This document shows, piece by piece, positions 5,709 through 9,388 of a stretch of DNA of 9,388 nt. The stretch spans positions 1-9,388 of the forward strand of contig USIG01000063.1 in NCBI GenBank assembly GCA_900554685.1. Reading direction: 5' to 3'. Both the position numbers and the translations under genes were made by a program. Numbering within the stretch: position 1 is the stretch's first letter; every line of letters starts with the position of its first letter. The stretch comes from an uncultured Cryptobacterium sp. (GTDB taxonomy: Bacteria > Actinomycetota > Coriobacteriia > Coriobacteriales > Eggerthellaceae). Below the pieces are notes generated by a model. That model was given only the letters and a program-made list of their open reading frames with translations, made no database searches and was not told the DNA's origin.

Positions 5709-6188
5709 ATGGATACCCAATCGCATACGTTTTCATGGCTATGCCTCGTACTTTCAGGATGCCTGGAAGTCGTTTGGGCCTATACCATGAAACTTTCTCA
5801 CGGATTTACCGATCCTCTCTATACTGCTATTACCATTGCCATTTTAGCGGCTAACCTCTTTATTCTTGAAAAGCCCGTTGCCGTCTTAGGCATCGGTGTT
5901 TCTTATGGGGTGTTTACCGGCTTAGGAATTGTAGGAACTTCAATAGTAGGCATCATAGGATTAGGAGAATCGGTAAGTATTGTAAAGATTGTCTCCATTG
6001 CCGTTCTTATGATTGGCGTTATTGGCCTGAAATACTGCGACGCACGCGAAACAGCCCAAAAAGCAGCCGTTATCGCAAACAGCATCAAACGCGCAAAACA
6101 GCCTGTCCCTCTAGGAGAATCTAATACCGCAGTAGATACCCATGGTGAAAAGTCCTCTAAGAAAACCTGCCGAAAAGGTGATGCCTAA
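5709..6188 (+). CDS. gdnC: SMR-family guanidinium exporter subunit, GdnC (YkkC)-like
   Basis: This 159-residue small multidrug resistance protein probably forms a heterodimer with the next gene product and exports guanidinium in exchange for protons. Four membrane helices lie at about 7-25, 36-54, 58-82 and 88-108. The proton- and substrate-binding glutamate is E20 in GCLEVVWAYTMKL. SYGVFTGLG and the end MIGVIGLKYCDA resemble B. subtilis YkkC. I chose the ATG at 5709 because AAGGAG at 5698-5703 is ideally spaced; an in-frame ATG at 5670 lacks a comparable site. Oddly, about 50 hydrophilic residues, Lys-rich towards the end, follow the last helix, whereas SMR proteins usually total 105-115 residues. 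The upstream guanidine-I riboswitch supports the assignment. Confidence 0.9.
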   Translation: MDTQSHTFSWLCLVLSGCLEVVWAYTMKLSHGFTDPLYTAITIAILAANLFILEKPVAVLGIGVSYGVFTGLGIVGTSIVGIIGLGESVSIVKIVSIAVLMIGVIGLKYCDARETAQKAAVIANSIKRAKQPVPLGESNTAVDTHGEKSSKKTCRKGDA

Positions 6189-6511
6189 TGATGTGGATAG
6201 TTCTCTTTTTTTCTAGCTTTTTCGAGCTGGGCTTTACGGTGTTTATGAAGCTTTCCGAGGGATTCAAAAAGAAGAAGTTTACGATTCTTTGCATCGTGTC
6301 GTCCATATGCTCCATCGGCATGCTCTCTATTGCCACAACCGAACTTCCCTTAGGCGTTGCCTATGCGGTATGGACCGGTCTTGGAACCGTACTTATTACC
6401 CTTTTTGGAATCGCTGTTTTCAAAGAAAGCAAAAACCCGTTGAAACTTTTCTTCTTAGCGCTTGTTCTTCTTGGGGTGATCGGCTTGCGTCTAAGCGGTG
6501 TTACGCACTAG
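6188..6511 (+). CDS. gdnD: SMR-family guanidinium exporter subunit, GdnD (YkkD)-like
   Basis: This 107-residue SMR protein is of normal length with four membrane helices. The essential glutamate is E13 in SFFELGFTVFMKLSEGF. VAYAVWTGLGT (about 57-67) and VFKESKNPLKLFFLALVLL resemble B. subtilis YkkD, the partner of YkkC. Its ATG overlaps the stop of the preceding gene by one base (TAATG), with AAGGTG about 9 bases upstream, so the two are translationally coupled and probably made in equal amounts, as expected for an obligate heterodimer. An alternative start is the next codon, also ATG (6191). Expression should be controlled by the guanidine riboswitch. Confidence 0.92.
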   Translation: MMWIVLFFSSFFELGFTVFMKLSEGFKKKKFTILCIVSSICSIGMLSIATTELPLGVAYAVWTGLGTVLITLFGIAVFKESKNPLKLFFLALVLLGVIGLRLSGVTH

Positions 6512-6514
6512 GTC

Positions 6515-6599
6515 AAAGCGCGGAAAATGCTTTTATGGTTTTTATAGGGCGTGTAACCACCCTATCGCCGCGCGTTATCGTGCGTGCTTTCCGCGCTTT
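6515..6599. terminator. Long-range inverted repeat between convergent genes
   Basis: AAAGCGCGGAAA (6515-6526), just after the gdnD stop, is a perfect 12-bp inverted copy of TTTCCGCGCTTT (6588-6599), which lies inside the last codons of murJ. A second stem, ATAGGG (6544-6549) with CCCTAT (6560-6565), is nested in the 61-base loop. The plus strand follows the right arm with a short T-run. The folded structure could act as a bidirectional terminator for the two convergent transcripts. The long loop makes this less typical than a simple terminator. Confidence 0.5.
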
Positions 6600-8203
6600 T
6601 TGGGCAAAAATCTTCCGAAAATTTTGCGTCCTATACGCTCCAGAACAGAAAATTCTTCTACACGCAAAACACGGCACAAGCCAAACGAAACAATAAGACC
6701 AACGCATCCCGAAAGAGCAAGGATAATTACTGCTTCTACAACCGCATTCATGGCAATGCCAGAAAGCAACCAAGAAAGCCCGTTTGCCAAAACGCTTGCA
6801 AGCACAGCACCTATCAAGCCCGCCACCGCAGTCTTGATAAACACCACAGCAATTCCTCGATTGCCATAGCTTCCCACTTTACTTCGAACGATAAGCGAGC
6901 AAATTACGATCATGACGGCATAAAATGCCAGATCGGCGACAGGAATACCAGCTAAACCTAGCACTTCCGGTTGGCATAAATACCAATAGCCTGCCACCTG
7001 GCCCAAGCGAATTATGAAGTCAATAACGGCAAATTTCATAAAACTGCGCAAGGCAGCAAAAACGCGATACATATACATATAGCCTGCATAGAATGGCAGA
7101 CTTACAACCCATATCGCAAGGATGCCCCCAACATTCGCCACCTCATCAGCCGTAAAGGCACCCGCCTGAAACAGCTGCATCAAAGGCTGCGCAAGAGCGC
7201 CCACCAAAAAGGCCAAAGGAATAATCAAAAAGAAGGTGGAGCGCAAACCAGAACGAATAAAACCTCTAAAGCCATCCCAGTCTTCACGAGCCGCACAATC
7301 CGACAACTCCGTTAAAAGAGTCGTCGAAAGCGATACCGCAATCACTCCATACGGCAGCTGATACCACGTCCATGCATAATTCAGCGTCGAGGGACCATTA
7401 GGTGCAGCCTCTAGCGAAAACGCATTACGACAACTGAAGGTAATCATCGTGCCCGCAATGTATAAAAACATTGGCGCAGCTACCTTGAGAGCTTCCACCA
7501 ACATAGGATCGCGTAAATTGATATGAGGACGATAATGAAAGCCTTGCTTAATAAGAGCTGGTATCTGCACGCCAAATTGGCACAAAACACCTGCCGAGGT
7601 ACCAATCGCAAGCCACCACAAAGCCACCTCTTGATTCCACGCAGACAGCGGAACAAACCCAAACATCACAATGGTCACGACAATGTTGTTTATAACAGGA
7701 GCCAACGATGGCATTAAATAGGTACGTTCTGCATTAAGAATGCCCGTAATTACCGCACCCACACCATAAAGCAAAATTTGGATTGCAAAAATTCGGAAGA
7801 AAAAGATAGCAAGCTCTTTCGATTCTCCCTGATCAACGGTAAATGTTTGGGTTTCAATCACCGCAGGAGAGAAAAACGAACAGGCAAGCGTTAGAACACC
7901 GAGCGCAATAATGGTGATAGATAAAATATTGGAAGCAAAATCATAAGCTCCCTTGTTGCCCTCTTTTTCCTTCATCAATAAATAAAGAGGCAAAAATGCC
8001 GTCGCCAGCACACCCGACGCCGCCAATTCGTAAATCATTGCCGGCATATTGTAGGCAATCTGGTAGGCAGAAGTAAGAAGAGTATTGCCTAAAGCAAAGG
8101 CCATCGCCCAGGTACGTAGCAGTCCGGTAACGCGCGAGCCGAGCGTACAAAGGGTAATCAAACCCGTGTTTTTTATAATGCTATCTTGTGAATCGTTTGC
8201 CAT
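6575..8203 (-). CDS. murJ: Lipid II flippase MurJ (MviN family)
   Basis: MurJ moves lipid II, the peptidoglycan precursor, across the cytoplasmic membrane. This 542-residue protein is hydrophobic throughout, with about 14 predicted membrane helices. The MviN family N-terminus is clear: GSRVTGLLR (R24, R30), then MPAMIYELAASGVLATAFLP with E59, which aligns with the functional glutamate of E. coli MurJ. Mid-protein LPYGVIAVSLSTTLLTELS is another family signature. By eye, the aspartate of E. coli MurJ (D39) is a serine here (S45 in LLTSAYQ). It lacks the C-terminal pseudokinase extension seen in some actinobacterial MurJ proteins and ends in a basic tail. AGGA four bases upstream supports the start. 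It is divergent from nadK and convergent with gdnD. Confidence 0.93.
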   Translation of the reverse strand: MANDSQDSIIKNTGLITLCTLGSRVTGLLRTWAMAFALGNTLLTSAYQIAYNMPAMIYELAASGVLATAFLPLYLLMKEKEGNKGAYDFASNILSITIIALGVLTLACSFFSPAVIETQTFTVDQGESKELAIFFFRIFAIQILLYGVGAVITGILNAERTYLMPSLAPVINNIVVTIVMFGFVPLSAWNQEVALWWLAIGTSAGVLCQFGVQIPALIKQGFHYRPHINLRDPMLVEALKVAAPMFLYIAGTMITFSCRNAFSLEAAPNGPSTLNYAWTWYQLPYGVIAVSLSTTLLTELSDCAAREDWDGFRGFIRSGLRSTFFLIIPLAFLVGALAQPLMQLFQAGAFTADEVANVGGILAIWVVSLPFYAGYMYMYRVFAALRSFMKFAVIDFIIRLGQVAGYWYLCQPEVLGLAGIPVADLAFYAVMIVICSLIVRSKVGSYGNRGIAVVFIKTAVAGLIGAVLASVLANGLSWLLSGIAMNAVVEAVIILALSGCVGLIVSFGLCRVLRVEEFSVLERIGRKIFGRFLPKKRGKHAR

Positions 8204-8227
8204 ATATCCTCATGTTGCGTCTATAAT
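8197..8227 (+). promoter_or_regulatory. nadK: Putative nadK promoter
   Basis: A perfect TATAAT (8222-8227) is preceded by TTGCCA (8197-8202) with a rather long 19-bp spacer. Transcription would start about 30 bases before the nadK ATG. The -35 overlaps the first codons of murJ, so the divergent promoters are compressed into about 60 bp and may interfere with each other. Confidence 0.55.
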
Positions 8228-8265
8228 TGATCGAATTCAATAGAACCATACTAAGGAAAAAAATC

Positions 8266-9174
8266 ATGCGTGTTCTGATAGTTCGCAATAATTACAATCC
8301 TAAGGCTCTTGAGTCTGCATTGCTGCTAGAAGTATACCTGGCTTCGCAAGGAGTGGAATCCCGCGCTTACGATACCGACGATTTGCGCTCTTCCCTTTCG
8401 ATGAATGAAACTGAAAAAGTAGAAGATATCGATTCTTATGATCTTGCTATCGTTCTTGGCGGAGACGGCACCATTTTGCGTACTGCCGCGCAAATCAAAT
8501 ATCGCCGCATTCCTATTTTGGGCGTGAACTTTGGACACCTTGGTTTCATGGCTAATTCCAACGAAGATGGCATTATCCCCGTCGTAGCTGCTGCTCTCTC
8601 AGGTGATTTAACTGTCGAACAACGCACTAACTTGCGTATTGATGTGTTTTACGAAGGTGACGACAACGTCGACCTTGATCCAGAAGCTTCTCCAACCGAA
8701 GGTTCTTCCGGACAGTTTTTCGCCCTTAACGAATTGGTTCTCGCCCGTGGTGCACAAGGACGTGTTATCGACTGTCGCTATGCGGTATCAGGTGAAATGG
8801 TAGCCGACGTTAAAGGCGATGGCATCATTGTGGCAACAGCAACAGGATCAACTGCCTATGCGCTTTCCGCAGGTGGCCCTCTGATTGCGCCTGGCTATAG
8901 CGGCTTAGTCGTTGTACCTATTGCCCCTCATTCGCTTCACTCGCGTGCGCTGGTGACCGGCCCTTCAGATGTAGCCGAAGTATTTATGGACCCATCGAGC
9001 GCTAATCGCGAAGCAACCATGTTTATCGATGGCGAAATTATCCCTTCGGAACGCCCCATTCGCCGTGTGGTAGTTCGCAAGGGTGATGAACCTACAATCT
9101 TGCTTCGCTATAAAGCCGAAACGTTCTATGGACGCACTTCACGCGTATTTTTCAATTCCGGATGTGCTGATTAA
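8266..9174 (+). CDS. nadK: NAD kinase
   Basis: NAD kinase phosphorylates NAD+ to NADP+, the only de novo source of NADP(H). The 302-residue protein carries the family motifs: GGDGT at 65-69 (D67), NFGHLGF at 88-94, NELVLAR at 155-161 and DGIIVATATGSTAYALSAGGP at 185-205. The ATG at 8266 is chosen because AAGGAA lies 8 bases upstream and the protein then starts directly with the first strand, MRVLIVRNN. An in-frame TTG at 8227 overlaps the putative -10 box and is rejected. The last six codons and the stop lie in the first unit of a 19-bp tandem repeat, so the C-terminal end SGCAD is encoded by repeat sequence. A recombination gene such as recN often follows nadK, but none is visible here. Confidence 0.96.
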   Translation: MRVLIVRNNYNPKALESALLLEVYLASQGVESRAYDTDDLRSSLSMNETEKVEDIDSYDLAIVLGGDGTILRTAAQIKYRRIPILGVNFGHLGFMANSNEDGIIPVVAAALSGDLTVEQRTNLRIDVFYEGDDNVDLDPEASPTEGSSGQFFALNELVLARGAQGRVIDCRYAVSGEMVADVKGDGIIVATATGSTAYALSAGGPLIAPGYSGLVVVPIAPHSLHSRALVTGPSDVAEVFMDPSSANREATMFIDGEIIPSERPIRRVVVRKGDEPTILLRYKAETFYGRTSRVFFNSGCAD

Positions 9175-9288
9175 CTCCGGATGTGCTGACTAACTTCAGA
9201 TGTGATGATTAACTCCGAATGTGATGGCTAATTCCGGATGTACTGATTAACTCCGAATGTGATGGCTAATTCCGGATGCGCTAATCAG
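9156..9288 (+). repeat. Seven-copy 19-bp tandem repeat spanning the nadK stop codon
   Basis: Seven consecutive 19-bp units start at 9156, 9175, 9194, 9213, 9232, 9251 and 9270, with consensus YTCCGRATGTGMTGRYTAA. Unit 1 contains the final nadK codons and its TAA. Units 2 to 6 all end in TAA, while unit 7 has diverged at its end. Units 4 and 6 are identical and units 1 and 5 differ at one base, so a 38-bp second-order duplication is likely. Because 19 is not a multiple of three, the TAA falls in successive frames from copy to copy. Confidence 0.97.
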
Positions 9289-9306
9289 AAAGAAACATGC
9301 AGAGTT

Positions 9307-9335
9307 TTGCCACAAAAAGCCTTTACGTGTACTAG
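9307..9335 (+). promoter_or_regulatory. Candidate promoter near the right edge
   Basis: TTGCCA (9307-9312) and TACTAG (9330-9335) with a 17-bp spacer could drive a plus-strand gene beyond the window. The -35 matches five of six consensus bases and the -10 four of six. No downstream gene is visible to support it. Confidence 0.35.
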
Positions 9336-9342
9336 CGTGTTT

Positions 9343-9361
9343 TTCTTGTTTTGTACAAGAA
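9343..9361. other. Perfect 7-bp inverted repeat
   Basis: TTCTTGT (9343-9349) and ACAAGAA (9355-9361) flank a 5-base loop. No T-run follows, so it is not a typical terminator. It lies just after the candidate promoter and could be an operator or a hairpin in the leader of the next gene. The function is unknown. Confidence 0.4.
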
Positions 9362-9388
9362 GCCCGAAATCTATGCATAACTTGCGAA

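Noticed and set aside
8227..8265. TTG start extending nadK by 13 residues
   Set aside because: The TTG overlaps the TATAAT box, while the ATG at 8266 has a well-spaced AAGGAA and begins at the usual family N-terminus.

Overview
This is a gene-dense bacterial chromosomal segment of housekeeping genes. By eye the base composition is a little under 50% GC. The window fits an actinobacterial lineage of the Coriobacteriia/Eggerthellaceae type. That assignment is an inference from the flavour of the proteins, the pyrG-xerD pairing and a possible mraZ-type control region at the left edge; I cannot confirm a species. There are seven convincing protein genes. No tRNA, rRNA, CRISPR array, phage gene or transposase was seen.

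Layout, left to right. Positions 1-527 carry no gene I believe in. They hold GTGGG-type direct repeats resembling MraZ operators (probably belonging to a division-gene operon starting beyond the left edge), three copies of a 24-bp repeat, and a 236-bp imperfect inverted repeat (270-505). Next, on the minus strand, are a XerD-type tyrosine recombinase (528-1424) and CTP synthase pyrG (1722-3329), separated by about 300 bp of degenerate short repeats. A 310-bp divergent intergenic region with a perfect 10-bp dyad (3528-3550) separates pyrG from a plus-strand DUF1846/UPF0371 gene (3640-5121). That gene is followed by about 300 bp of a degenerate 38-39-bp tandem array with embedded hairpins.

The best-defined regulatory unit follows: a guanidine-I (ykkC) riboswitch with an overlapping intrinsic terminator (about 5480-5643), controlling two overlapping small multidrug resistance genes (5709-6188 and 6188-6511). 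They look like the two subunits of a GdnC/GdnD guanidinium exporter. The first subunit has an unusual hydrophilic C-terminal tail. Converging on this operon is murJ, the lipid II flippase (minus, 6575-8203). It is divergently transcribed from NAD kinase, nadK (plus, 8266-9174), through a 62-bp shared promoter region. The last codons of nadK form the first unit of a seven-copy 19-bp tandem array (9156-9288), each of the first six copies ending in TAA.

The individual genes are ordinary. The striking feature is that three spaces downstream of stop codons (after pyrG, DUF1846 and nadK) are filled with degenerate tandem repeats, each of a different sequence. In the nadK case, and plausibly the pyrG case, the repeat unit is derived from the 3' end of the coding sequence. 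The 24-bp array on the far side of xerD may be a fourth example. The two divergent promoter regions lack such long arrays. This suggests a recurrent process, mutational or functional, that expands sequence at gene 3' ends in this genome.
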